Part shown: piece after piece, positions 27,744-36,174 of the stretch
Layout: each line of letters starts with the position of its first letter
How positions within the stretch are numbered: position 1 is the stretch's first letter
NCBI GenBank assembly: GCA_045536365.1
Contig: JAZSNL010000006.1
Location: forward strand, 1-64,000
Direction: 5' to 3'
DNA from: JAZSNL01 sp045536365
Lineage (GTDB): Bacteria; Bacillota_I; Bacilli_A; ML615J-28; CAG-313
Length of the DNA stretch: 64,000 nt
Notes under the pieces: generated by a model
What the model was told of the DNA's origin: nothing
The model's input: the letters and a program-made list of their open reading frames with translations, nothing else
Databases searched by the model: none
Program-made: the position numbers and the translations under genes

Positions 27744-28450
27744 TGAAATTATTTGAAGATCTTTTAAAAATAATAAGTTCAGCTGAACATCGAGGATATT
27801 TATTAGAAGGATTTCTTCATACATTAATAATTACTTTAATTGCTGCAATAATAGGTTTATTACTTGGATTAATTGTTGCGGTAATTAAGATCTTAGCAGA
27901 AGATAATAAATATTTAAAAATACCTGCTGCGATATGTGAATTATATACTACTATTGTAAGAGGTACTCCTGTAGCACTACAATTATTTATAATGGTATTT
28001 GTTATTCTTGCAATACCAGGATTTAAAGTATATGCGGTAATACTAACATTTGGTATTAACTCAGGTGCATATGTATCAGAAAGTATTCGTGCGGGTATTT
28101 TATCAGTAGATAAAGGTCAAACAGAAGCTGGAAGAGCTTTAGGTTTAACACAAATGCAAACAATGTTTAAAATTGTTATTCCACAAGCTATTAAAAACGT
28201 TATTCCTGCAATCGGAAATGAATTAATCGCTTTAGTAAAAGAAACTGCTATTATATCAATGGTAGGAGCTACTGCAGGTAAATTAACATTTGAATTAAAT
28301 AAAGCTATGGAAACAATCAGTAAAGATTTAGGTGGAAATTATCTAGCACCTTCAATTTTAGTAGGTTTACTATATTTAATAATTGTTTACGCAATTACTA
28401 TTATTATCAAATTAATAGAAAAGAGGTTACGTGCTAGTGATAAACATTAA
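27743..28450 (+). CDS. Amino-acid ABC transporter permease
   Basis: A 235-residue HisM/GlnP-type permease with five to six membrane helices. TTIVRGTPVALQLF near residue 72 and the EAA loop, SVDKGQTEAGRALGLTQMQTMFKIVIPQA (split here by function: contact site for the ATPase), identify the family. It forms the membrane channel, probably as a homodimer, since only one permease gene is present. It sits between the binding protein (1-base overlap) and the ATPase (20-base overlap). Confidence 0.93.
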   Translation: MKLFEDLLKIISSAEHRGYLLEGFLHTLIITLIAAIIGLLLGLIVAVIKILAEDNKYLKIPAAICELYTTIVRGTPVALQLFIMVFVILAIPGFKVYAVILTFGINSGAYVSESIRAGILSVDKGQTEAGRALGLTQMQTMFKIVIPQAIKNVIPAIGNELIALVKETAIISMVGATAGKLTFELNKAMETISKDLGGNYLAPSILVGLLYLIIVYAITIIIKLIEKRLRASDKH

Positions 28451-29357
28451 GAATATTTATAAATACTTTGATGATTTAAAAGTTTTAAACGGTGTTACTT
28501 GTGATATTAAAAAAGGAGAAAAAATTGTTATCATAGGCGCAAGTGGTAGTGGTAAATCAACATTATTAAGATGTATGAACCTACTTGAAAAACCAACATA
28601 CGGTGAAGTATGGATGGATAATCAATTATTAACTCCTGTTGATCCTTATTTACATGAAGACATTATTATGGCTTCTAAAACTTTTAAAAAATTATATAAT
28701 GAAGAAGAAAAAACTAATATATCTGAAGAAGAACTTAAAAAAATCATAATTAAAAAAATAAAAGACAATGACTTACTTAATGAAAAAAATGAAGGAAAAG
28801 AATATAAAATATTAATGAAACAATATTATCAAAAATATCATATTGACATTAATACTGCACGACAAAAAATGGGTATGTGTTTCCAACACTTTAATTTATT
28901 TAATAATTTAACAGTAATGGAAAATTTAATTTTAGCCCCTGTGGAATTAAAATTAAAGACAAAAGAAGAAGCAATTGAAAAAGCTACAGAATTATTAAAT
29001 AGAATAGGCTTATATGATAAAAAAGATGAATACCCAGCTAAACTATCAGGTGGACAAAAACAAAGAATTGCGATAATAAGAAGCCTTTGTATGAATCCAG
29101 AAGTAATGCTATTTGATGAACCAACTTCAGCCCTTGACCCTGAAATGGTAGGTGAAGTTTTACAACTAATGAAAGACCTTGCGAATGAAGGAATGACAAT
29201 GGTAGTAGTAACTCATGAAATGGGTTTTGCAAGAGAAATAGCTAATAAAGTTATTTTCATGGATCAAGGTGTAATTGCTGAAGTAGGTACACCTGATGAA
29301 ATATTCAATCATCCTCAAAATGAAAGAACAAAAGAATTCTTAAGTAAAGTTTTATAA
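28431..29357 (+). CDS. Amino-acid ABC transporter ATP-binding protein with an internal insertion
   Basis: A 308-residue ATPase, about 65 longer than the usual 240. Walker A is GASGSGKST (about residue 37), the Q-loop is CFQHFNLF, the signature is LSGGQKQR, Walker B is VMLFDEPTSALDP and the H-loop is VVTHEM. The extra segment (about residues 75-140) lies between Walker A and the Q-loop; it is highly charged and helical (EEEKTNISEEELKKII). Start is GTG 28431 or GTG 28437; AAGAGG sits 4 or 10 bases before them and does not decide. It powers import with the two upstream genes and is followed by a terminator. Confidence 0.9.
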   Translation: MLVINIKNIYKYFDDLKVLNGVTCDIKKGEKIVIIGASGSGKSTLLRCMNLLEKPTYGEVWMDNQLLTPVDPYLHEDIIMASKTFKKLYNEEEKTNISEEELKKIIIKKIKDNDLLNEKNEGKEYKILMKQYYQKYHIDINTARQKMGMCFQHFNLFNNLTVMENLILAPVELKLKTKEEAIEKATELLNRIGLYDKKDEYPAKLSGGQKQRIAIIRSLCMNPEVMLFDEPTSALDPEMVGEVLQLMKDLANEGMTMVVVTHEMGFAREIANKVIFMDQGVIAEVGTPDEIFNHPQNERTKEFLSKVL

Positions 29358-29360
29358 AAC

Positions 29361-29391
29361 AAAAGAATCTGTAAAAACAGATTCTTTTTTT
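29361..29391 (+). terminator. Rho-independent terminator of the ABC operon
   Basis: AAAAGAATCTGT and ACAGATTCTTTTTT form a 12-bp stem with an AAAA loop and a T run. Confidence 0.9.
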
Positions 29392-29437
29392 ATTAATTAG
29401 GCATAAAATTTTTCCTCCTCTTCAAGTTTAAAAAATA

Positions 29438-29584
29438 AGGAATTGGCTATATTAATAAAACTATTGAAAATAGTTAGTCAGTAAATTTATTAGTTCATCA
29501 AAATAAACAAAAGAAAGTTTCAAATTTTGAGATAAACCATCCTAGGATACTAAGTGAATTAGCATTAGAAATGATGCTGTTAAT
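29438..29584 (+). pseudogene. Second DUF1016/YhcG relic
   Basis: The frame reads YINKTIENS-stop-SVNLLVHQ, then QKKVSNFEINHP and LSELALE, colinear with the relic at 16530-16697 but missing about 30 bases in the middle. The GGATGG (Gly-Trp) of the first copy is AGTTAG here, a stop. Only this short piece of the gene remains, directly after the ABC terminator. Confidence 0.75.
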
Positions 29585-29654
29585 TCAAGTTCTTTTCTTT
29601 TTTGTAGAAAAAAGCGATTAAATATTGTATAATAATAAAAAAAAGAGGTCCTAT

Positions 29655-30503
29655 ATGAAATATATAACAATAATAGGTGGATGTAATATGGACTATTTTG
29701 CCCATACATTTAATCCTATAAAATTAAAAGATTCTAATCCATGTCTAATTACTAAATCATTTGGTGGAGTTGGTAGAAATATTTGTGAAAATGTTTCTCG
29801 CGAAGACATCCCTTGTCATTTTTTTACAATCTTAGGAAATGATAGTGATGGGAAAAATATTAAAAATGATTTGAAAACAAAAAATATTATCGTTCACTCA
29901 CCTAATTCAAACAAAGAAACCGGTAAATACTTTGCAGTATTAGATGATAAAAAAGATATGGTTCTTGCAGCATGTGATGAATCAATAATAGATGGTTTGA
30001 CAATTGAATATTTAAATGAACATTATGATATTATTAATAATTCATTATTTATTGTTTTAGATGCTAATTTATCAAGTGAATTAATTCAAAATATTTTTAA
30101 AATCTTTGATAATAAAAAAATTTTAGTAGAAGCAGTTAGTGAAACAAAAGTATTAAAATATGCACCTTATTTATCTAAAATAGATTTATTAAAAGTAAAT
30201 TATCAAGAATATAATACTTTATTAGAATATACTAATGAAAAACCAAATCATTTAATAATATCAAATGGTAGTGAATCAGTTATATATAAACATAATAATG
30301 AAACTTTTGAAATAGAAGTACCTAAAATAAAAAATATAAAAAATGTCACAGGAGCAGGAGATGCTTTAATGTCAGGAATTATATATGGTCTTTATCATAA
30401 TTATGATATGATCACATCTATTAAAAAAGGAATAAAATGGGCTGGTTTAACATGCTTAGTTAACGAATCTGTTTATAGTGAAAAAATAGAAAAAACAATT
30501 TAA
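29655..30503 (+). CDS. PfkB-family kinase (pseudouridine kinase-like)
   Basis: A 282-residue ribokinase-fold protein. It has IIGGCNMDYFAH at the start, FGGVGRNICENVSREDI (the GGxGRNxxEN block seen in PsuK-like kinases), TILGNDSDGKNI, and the catalytic NVTGAGDALMSGI near residue 228. Pseudouridine kinase is the best guess, but no pseudouridine glycosidase gene is adjacent, so another nucleoside or sugar is possible. ATG 29655 is chosen because AAGAGG precedes it; the frame is open from 29625. Followed by a terminator, so monocistronic. Confidence 0.78.
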   Translation: MKYITIIGGCNMDYFAHTFNPIKLKDSNPCLITKSFGGVGRNICENVSREDIPCHFFTILGNDSDGKNIKNDLKTKNIIVHSPNSNKETGKYFAVLDDKKDMVLAACDESIIDGLTIEYLNEHYDIINNSLFIVLDANLSSELIQNIFKIFDNKKILVEAVSETKVLKYAPYLSKIDLLKVNYQEYNTLLEYTNEKPNHLIISNGSESVIYKHNNETFEIEVPKIKNIKNVTGAGDALMSGIIYGLYHNYDMITSIKKGIKWAGLTCLVNESVYSEKIEKTI

Positions 30504-30548
30504 TTATAAAATAAATTGTGATGTTGGAGAATAATAATATATAAATTG

Positions 30549-30581
30549 AAGTTGTTTTTTGTATTAAAAACAACTTTTTTT
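30549..30581 (+). terminator. Rho-independent terminator
   Basis: AAGTTGTTTTT (30549-30559) and AAAAACAACTT (30566-30576) pair, followed by T residues, after the PfkB gene. Confidence 0.82.
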
Positions 30582-30653
30582 AATATTTGTAAAAAAAAAT
30601 AAAAAAATTTTAATTTTTTTGCACCAAAAATGAAACTTATTTTGTATATATAA

Positions 30654-30676
30654 GTGAGGAGGCAAAAAACTCCTTG
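30654..30676 (+). promoter_or_regulatory. Hairpin covering a strong Shine-Dalgarno-like GAGGAGG in the sigma gene leader
   Basis: AGGAG (30657-30661) pairs with CTCCT (30670-30674) around an A-rich loop, with extra wobble pairs. The GAGGAGG is too far (26 bases) from the sigma ATG to start it directly. It could serve a short leader ORF (TTG 30674, 19 codons), or be a regulatory stem. Confidence 0.4.
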
Positions 30677-30687
30677 AGTGAATTATT

Positions 30688-31248
30688 ATGGGGAAAAATA
30701 TGGAGAACATACAGAATTTACAAAATGCAATAAAAACGAAAGAAAGAGATAAAATTGAGGCAGCATTTGAAATGTTTTATATTAATAATTATAAACTTGT
30801 TTGTAACCTTGTAAAACAATATGTTAATTCATCATCAGATGTAGAAGATATTGTAAGTGAATCATTTCTTACATTTTTTAATAATTTAAATAAGTTAGAC
30901 TTTCAACAAAATCCAGCAGGTTATTTTTCTGTGATTATAAAGAATACTACGATAAATTATTTAAAATCAAAACAAATGAGAAACAGGAATAAGTGTGTAT
31001 TTAACAATGAATTAATATATAATTTATCAGACTCGCACCAGCAAAATAATATAAGAGAGATAATAGAAGTAATAGAAGAAATATCTGATGGAGTCGATGT
31101 AGATATAGAAATTTATCGTTTAATATACGGATATAGATATAAGAAAATTGCTCACATACTCAATATGAATCTCAATACTGTGAAAAGTAAACATCTTAGA
31201 ACAATGAAAAAATTAAAAGAAAGGATTGACAAAGATGACTTCTCGTGA
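30688..31248 (+). CDS. ECF-type sigma-70 family RNA polymerase sigma factor
   Basis: A 186-residue two-domain sigma factor. Region 2 covers about residues 20-85 (DVEDIVSESFLTFFNNL, then FSVIIKNTTINYLKSK). Region 4 covers about 125-180 with the helix-turn-helix YKKIAHILNMNLNTVKSKHLRTMKKL. It would direct RNA polymerase to a small set of promoters. Start is ATG 30688 or ATG 30700; GGGGA lies just before the second. An in-frame TGA at 30679 blocks longer readings. The next gene begins inside its end, the typical sigma/anti-sigma arrangement. Confidence 0.88.
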   Translation: MGKNMENIQNLQNAIKTKERDKIEAAFEMFYINNYKLVCNLVKQYVNSSSDVEDIVSESFLTFFNNLNKLDFQQNPAGYFSVIIKNTTINYLKSKQMRNRNKCVFNNELIYNLSDSHQQNNIREIIEVIEEISDGVDVDIEIYRLIYGYRYKKIAHILNMNLNTVKSKHLRTMKKLKERIDKDDFS

Positions 31249-31831
31249 AGAAAAAGAAATACTTAGAAAAATTAAAAATAGCGATGAATTTACACCAAAC
31301 TTTAGATTATTATCAAATCAAATTGATTATGACCAATACATACAACCCAAAGAAAAAATGCCCTTTTATCATAACGTTATGAATTTAACAAAAGCTTTTA
31401 TTCCTTTAATGATATGTGTCATAACGTTACTTATTCCCATAATCAGTCATAATCAAGCTAGAAAAATGATGATATTTGAAGACACTAGGTGTGTTTATGC
31501 TCTTGGGGGGGAGCAGATATGTATTAACGAGGTCAGATATAAAAAAAATGCCGAAACTAAGCTAACTTTTTCTTTTAATGATTATACTAAGTATCAAGTT
31601 AAAAGTGTAGAAGTCAGTTGTAATGATGAACTAAAAAATCCTATTAGTGATAATATGTATAAATTTCACATATTAGAATTAAATGATTTTTTCAATTTAA
31701 AACCTAACGATGTAGTTACAGTAAAGTATGAAGTGTTTGATAGAGTGAATAGAATAACTTCATATTTTGAATTTAGAGTATTATGTTATTTCGATGAAAA
31801 TAATTTTGTAAAATATAAATTTATTTATTAA
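31235..31831 (+). CDS. Putative anti-sigma factor, single-pass membrane protein
   Basis: About 198 residues: a cytosolic N-terminal part (about 1-45), one membrane helix (LTKAFIPLMICVITLLIPII), and an outside domain of about 130 residues rich in beta strands. The topology and the 14-base overlap with the sigma gene fit an anti-sigma factor that holds the ECF sigma at the membrane. There is no zinc HxxxCxxC motif, and I cannot assign a family by sequence. ATG 31235 with GAAAGG upstream is preferred to the in-frame TTG 31226. Confidence 0.65.
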   Translation: MTSREEKEILRKIKNSDEFTPNFRLLSNQIDYDQYIQPKEKMPFYHNVMNLTKAFIPLMICVITLLIPIISHNQARKMMIFEDTRCVYALGGEQICINEVRYKKNAETKLTFSFNDYTKYQVKSVEVSCNDELKNPISDNMYKFHILELNDFFNLKPNDVVTVKYEVFDRVNRITSYFEFRVLCYFDENNFVKYKFIY

Positions 31832-31876
31832 GATTATCTCCATATCATGCTTATTTACTCATACGAGGATAATTCT

Positions 31877-33373
31877 GTGAAGTTAAAGTTATTAAGATTC
31901 ATATTTATTTTCTTTTTAATCCTTAGCAGCGGATACGTTTCTGTTAACGCTTTTATTGATATCCCTAGTTTTGATACAGGCGGTAGCGGCGACGCTAGAG
32001 AATTAGAATTAAACGTTCCGTATGATATTACTTTAACATATAATAATCCAATAACTTTCACCACAGAATTATCTTCTTCTCAAAAGTATTATGTAATAGA
32101 AACCTGGGGGAATGCTGATACAAAATTAGTCATTTCAGGGGGGATTTACTCAGGTACTGTTATAACTGATTTAAATAGTGGTGTTGACAATAACGCGTTT
32201 ATCGAATTCTTAAGTAATGGAACTTCAGAAAATCCTGCGACAATTAGTATTGTATTATCATTAGAAACTAATTGCGAGGTTAAAGACACTACTATTATCG
32301 TGAGAGAAGAAGCAGCTTCCTTATACGGATTCAACTTCGGGTTAGATGGGAATACAATTCCCCAAACAAATAAGGCATATGAAGTTTTGTCTCCTTATTA
32401 TAGAACAACAAAGTATTTAAATAAAAGATTTGAACATTTATATGAAACAGACTTTAGAGGTCTTGAAATAATAAATAGTGAAGTGCTATTAATCGCAAGT
32501 CACGGTCTATATTATGCACCTAACATGCCTGGTCGAGGAATGATATTTATGGATGATACATATTTATCATTAGTTGATTTTACTGATGTACCTTGTACAA
32601 GAACTAAATTTGCGATATTTGCAGGGTGCGGTACTGCCGGTTTTAATGGAACTGATGTTAACTTAGCTGATTCAGCGTGGGGCGCTGGAGATGCTGATTG
32701 TACATTTGGATTTACTAAATCTGTTGCAATGGTATCAGTTTTAAGATATATGAATAAAATGTTTACAAAATTAGGACAAGCATGGACAATTGCAGAAGCT
32801 ACTGAATATGCAGCTGCACATGGTTTCTTCTGGACTGATGATGCTAAGCATTATAAATTATATGGTGATAGTAGTATTAGACTTGTTCCTACTTCTACTG
32901 CAAATTCAAGATCTATTATTGGTATTGATAATGCTTTATATAATGAAATGTTAAATAGACAATTGGGATTAGTGTTTGATAATGAAGAGATCACTGGTCA
33001 TTATTCTGGTAATTGTTTAACTTATAATGGTTATCAAACTACTGATTATTATATTTTAAAAAATGATGATCAAGGTAATGTAGTTGAAATTGAGCATTCT
33101 GGTTATTATTTTGATGATACTAATGTATTACCTATATTAATAACTTCTACTCCTACACCTTCTATTGCAACATCAGGGGAAAATCAATATTTATCGATTG
33201 ATGAAGTGGAAATTAAAATTGTTTATCATACTGTAGGTGGTGTTTCTATTCCTCTTGAATTTAAAACATGTATTTATTCTAATCCAAGTACTCTAGAAAC
33301 ATTTAAAGTGCTTTATTGTACAAATTTAAATACTGGAGAAGCTTTTGACGTTGAAGATATAATGGACTGTTAA
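31877..33373 (+). CDS. Secreted protein with a caspase/gingipain-like (clan CD) core
   Basis: A 498-residue exported protein. GTG 31877 is the start because CGAGGA lies 7 bases upstream; it gives a clean signal peptide (KLLRFIFIFFLILSSGYVSVNA). Residues about 50-150 form a beta-rich domain. The core has a His-Gly pair in LLIASHGLYY (His about 209) and a Cys in FAGCGTAGFN (about 251). The spacing and strand context match clan CD peptidases (C25, C11, CHAT-type), and KLYGDSSIRL resembles the end of C25 domains. A C-terminal beta region (about 375-498) follows. It probably belongs to the sigma/anti-sigma operon. Peptidase activity is inferred only. Confidence 0.68.
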   Translation: MKLKLLRFIFIFFLILSSGYVSVNAFIDIPSFDTGGSGDARELELNVPYDITLTYNNPITFTTELSSSQKYYVIETWGNADTKLVISGGIYSGTVITDLNSGVDNNAFIEFLSNGTSENPATISIVLSLETNCEVKDTTIIVREEAASLYGFNFGLDGNTIPQTNKAYEVLSPYYRTTKYLNKRFEHLYETDFRGLEIINSEVLLIASHGLYYAPNMPGRGMIFMDDTYLSLVDFTDVPCTRTKFAIFAGCGTAGFNGTDVNLADSAWGAGDADCTFGFTKSVAMVSVLRYMNKMFTKLGQAWTIAEATEYAAAHGFFWTDDAKHYKLYGDSSIRLVPTSTANSRSIIGIDNALYNEMLNRQLGLVFDNEEITGHYSGNCLTYNGYQTTDYYILKNDDQGNVVEIEHSGYYFDDTNVLPILITSTPTPSIATSGENQYLSIDEVEIKIVYHTVGGVSIPLEFKTCIYSNPSTLETFKVLYCTNLNTGEAFDVEDIMDC

Positions 33374-33377
33374 AAAT

Positions 33378-33418
33378 AAGAACATTATTCAAAACTATGT
33401 TTTGAATAGTGTTCTTTT
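33378..33418 (+). terminator. Rho-independent terminator
   Basis: AAGAACATTATTCAAAAC pairs with GTTTTGAATAGTGTTCTT (one mismatch) around a TAT loop, with a T-rich tail. It ends the sigma/anti-sigma/protease unit. Confidence 0.88.
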
Positions 33419-33465
33419 CTTTTTACTAATTCGACAAAATATGGTATAATAATAATGGTGATAAT

Positions 33466-34752
33466 ATGAAAACAAAATATATGAATATTAGAAATAATAA
33501 ATTATATATTGGTGATTATTCATTAGAGAAAATTGCAGAAGAATATAAAACACCATTATATGTATATGATGAAAAACATTTAAGGGATGAATTAGATAAT
33601 TATGTTAATAATTTTAAAAGTAAAAAATTTGAAACTTCAATTGTCTACGCAACAAAAGCTTTTTTAGTACCTGAATTATGTCATATTTTAAATGAAAAAC
33701 AATATCATTTAGATATTGTTAGTAAAGGAGATATGGATGTTTTAGAAAAAGCTAATTTTCCTTTTAATAATGTTGTCTTTCATGGAAATAATAAATCATA
33801 TGAAGAATTATGTCATGCGGTAGAAAAAAATATCGGTTTAATAGTAGTTGATAATATTCGTGAATTAGAAATATTAGAAGAAATAGCTTGTTCAAAAGGG
33901 AAAGTAATTGATACCTTATTTAGATTTAATCCTGGTATTGACGCACATACACATAAATATATTAAAACTGCTTTATATGAAAGTAAGTTTGGTGAAAGTA
34001 TTTATGATGAAAAGAAAATTGAACAAATTATTATGACTTATAAAAATTCACCACATATTAATTTCTTAGGATGTCATTCACATATTGGATCACAAATAAG
34101 AGAACATAAACCATTTTTATTAAATATTAATAAAATGTTAGAATTTACTAAATCATTAAATGATAAATATAATTTAGATTTATCTGTTATTGATTTAGGT
34201 GGTGGCATGGGAATAGATTATGAATCTGAAGAAAGTGGATTTAAAATAGAAGAATTATTATTAAAAATGATTCAAAGATTAGAATCTAAAATTAAAAAAT
34301 TAAATTTAAATATTAAAAAAGTATTAATAGAACCAGGAAGAAGTATAGTAGGTACATCTGGTGTTACATTATATAAATGTGGATATTTAAAAACAACATT
34401 TACAGGTAAAAACTATTTATTCATCGATGGAGGAATGACTGATAATATCCGTCCTGCTTTGTATCAAGCAGTATATGATGTTGATATTGTAAATCGTATG
34501 AATGATGAAAAAACATTAAAAGCTGATATTGTAGGCAAATGTTGTGAGTCAGGTGATATTATTGCGCGTGATGCGATGATACCTAATGTTAAAGAAAATG
34601 ATATAATGGTAGTTTATAACACAGGAGCTTATACTTATTCAATGTCTTCTAATTATAATGGTTTATATAAACCAGCTGTAATATTTGTATCAGATAAAAT
34701 TAAAATAGTAAGTAAGAGAGAAACAGAAAAAGAAATTAATAAACTATTTTAA
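33466..34752 (+). CDS. lysA: Diaminopimelate decarboxylase
   Basis: A 428-residue PLP enzyme of the alanine racemase fold that makes lysine from meso-diaminopimelate, the last step of lysine biosynthesis. YATKAF holds the PLP-binding Lys (about residue 64). GCHSHIGSQI, DLGGGMGIDYE, EPGRSIVGTSG and VGKCCESGDIIARD are all LysA blocks, and the catalytic Cys is in CCESGD. A TATAAT box lies about 25 bases before the start. No other lysine gene is adjacent, so it is expressed alone or with the small gene downstream. Confidence 0.93.
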   Translation: MKTKYMNIRNNKLYIGDYSLEKIAEEYKTPLYVYDEKHLRDELDNYVNNFKSKKFETSIVYATKAFLVPELCHILNEKQYHLDIVSKGDMDVLEKANFPFNNVVFHGNNKSYEELCHAVEKNIGLIVVDNIRELEILEEIACSKGKVIDTLFRFNPGIDAHTHKYIKTALYESKFGESIYDEKKIEQIIMTYKNSPHINFLGCHSHIGSQIREHKPFLLNINKMLEFTKSLNDKYNLDLSVIDLGGGMGIDYESEESGFKIEELLLKMIQRLESKIKKLNLNIKKVLIEPGRSIVGTSGVTLYKCGYLKTTFTGKNYLFIDGGMTDNIRPALYQAVYDVDIVNRMNDEKTLKADIVGKCCESGDIIARDAMIPNVKENDIMVVYNTGAYTYSMSSNYNGLYKPAVIFVSDKIKIVSKRETEKEINKLF

Positions 34753-34755
34753 TAT

Positions 34756-34784
34756 TTGACACTTGTGTTTAATAATGTTATAAT
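34756..34784 (+). promoter_or_regulatory. Strong promoter for the HNH-like/rsmD/coaD operon
   Basis: TTGACA (34756-34761) and TATAAT (34779-34784) with a 17-base spacer, a consensus sigma-A promoter located right after lysA. Confidence 0.82.
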
Positions 34785-34809
34785 ATCTAAAAAAAACGGA
34801 GAACAATAT

Positions 34810-35133
34810 ATGGATAAAAAAGAAGCATTAAAAATTTGGGAACATGAATTTGGCAACGCAGAATATGCTTATGATTTTACAGGAAGAAAAGTTAAACAAT
34901 CTGATTATTTAATTGAAAATCAAGTTGGATGGGTTGTATCATATGTTAGACCACTTGAATTAGGTGGTAAACATGAAGAAGGTAATATTATTATTTTAAA
35001 TCATAATACTGCTTTTGAAAAAGGATTAAATTATCCTAATTTTGAAGTTGTAGGAGTAAAATATATAGTACGTTATGATTCAAAAGGTGATTATTATTAT
35101 ATCGAAAAAGATGATCAATTTGGGGATAAATAA
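34810..35133 (+). CDS. Small HNH-fold-like protein
   Basis: A 107-residue protein. The pattern W...FG...A.DFTGR, then GWVVSYVRPLELGGKHEEGNIIILNHNTAFEKG, resembles the HNH endonuclease motif (GWxxDHIxPxxxGGxxxxxNxxxLxxxxNxxKG). However, the first His of the HNH triad is replaced (VSYVRP instead of xDHIxP), so nuclease activity is doubtful. The start is set by the CGGAGA site before ATG 34810 and by the promoter just upstream. Its stop overlaps the rsmD start (TAATG). Confidence 0.6.
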   Translation: MDKKEALKIWEHEFGNAEYAYDFTGRKVKQSDYLIENQVGWVVSYVRPLELGGKHEEGNIIILNHNTAFEKGLNYPNFEVVGVKYIVRYDSKGDYYYIEKDDQFGDK

Positions 35134-35690
35134 TGAGAATAATAGCAGGTAAATTTAGAAGTAGAAAACTTGTTACTTTAGAAGGATTACATACTAGACC
35201 AACACTTGATGGAACAAAAGAAGCTATTTTCAGCTCTATGGGCGGATGGTTAAATGATTATGTTGTTTTAGATGTTTTCGGTGGCTCTGGTGCGTTATCA
35301 CTAGAATCAATCAGTAGAGGAGCTAAAAAAGCTTATATTATTGATAATAGTAAAGATGCGATAAATATTATTCAAACCAACGCAAAAAATTTAAAAGTTA
35401 CAAGTGAGGAATTAGTAGTATTATTTGGTGAATATCAAAAAATACTTCCAAGACTTGCAAATCAAAAATTTGATGTTGTCTTTTTAGATCCACCTTTTAG
35501 ATTAAAAGTAATAGATGAATTAATAACATTTCTGGTTAAAAATGACATGTTAAATCCAGGAGGATTTATTATGGCAGAGTATCCTAAAGAAGATGTTGTT
35601 AATTATGATTATCCTAATTTTAAAGTAAAACTATGTCGTAGATATGCAAGTAGTGAAGTATTAATACTTCAAAAAGAAGAGGAGGAATAA
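35133..35690 (+). CDS. rsmD: 16S rRNA (guanine(966)-N2)-methyltransferase RsmD
   Basis: A 185-residue SAM-dependent methyltransferase that modifies G966 of 16S rRNA during 30S assembly. It begins with the family-typical MRIIAGKFRSRKL. It has RPTLDGTKEAIFSSM, the SAM loop VLDVFGGSGALSLESISRGA, and the catalytic motif VVFLDPPFRL. It is followed by coaD, the conserved Firmicute order. Translation is coupled to the upstream small gene by a one-base overlap. Confidence 0.94.
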   Translation: MRIIAGKFRSRKLVTLEGLHTRPTLDGTKEAIFSSMGGWLNDYVVLDVFGGSGALSLESISRGAKKAYIIDNSKDAINIIQTNAKNLKVTSEELVVLFGEYQKILPRLANQKFDVVFLDPPFRLKVIDELITFLVKNDMLNPGGFIMAEYPKEDVVNYDYPNFKVKLCRRYASSEVLILQKEEEE

Positions 35691-35691
35691 A

Positions 35692-36174
35692 ATGAGAATA
35701 GGTGTTTATCCTGGAACATTTGATCCGATTACTAATGGACATTTAGATATTATTAAAAGAGGTTGTAGTTTATTTGATAAACTATATGTTGTAATTCCAA
35801 TTAATCCACAAAAAAATACTTTGTTCACAGTTGAAGAAAGAAAAAAACTTCTAGAAGAAGTTTTAAAAGATTATGATAATATTGAAATAGCTTCAACACC
35901 TTTACTAACAGTTGAATTTGCAAAACAAGTCAACGCAACAGTTATGTTAAGAGGATTAAGAATGGTCAGTGATTTCGAATATGAATTACAACTTGCAACA
36001 TTAAATAAATGTTTAGATAATGATATTGAAACTGTCTTTATTATGAGTTCACATGAATATTCATTCTTATCATCTAGTAGTGTTAAGGAAATTGTTAAAT
36101 TTAATGGTGATGTTTCTTCATTTGTTCCTAAATGTGTTGAAACAGCATTACATGAAAAGATTAATAAAAAATAG
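35692..36174 (+). CDS. coaD: Phosphopantetheine adenylyltransferase
   Basis: A 160-residue CoA-pathway enzyme that adenylates 4'-phosphopantetheine. The nucleotidyltransferase motif is PGTFDPITNGHLDII (TxGH), with VMLRGLRMVSDFEYELQLATLN and the ISSS-type loop YSFLSSSSVKEI. GAGGAGG precedes the ATG and the gap to rsmD is 1 base. Its last 27 bases overlap the convergent ylbJ-like gene. Confidence 0.95.
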   Translation: MRIGVYPGTFDPITNGHLDIIKRGCSLFDKLYVVIPINPQKNTLFTVEERKKLLEEVLKDYDNIEIASTPLLTVEFAKQVNATVMLRGLRMVSDFEYELQLATLNKCLDNDIETVFIMSSHEYSFLSSSSVKEIVKFNGDVSSFVPKCVETALHEKINKK

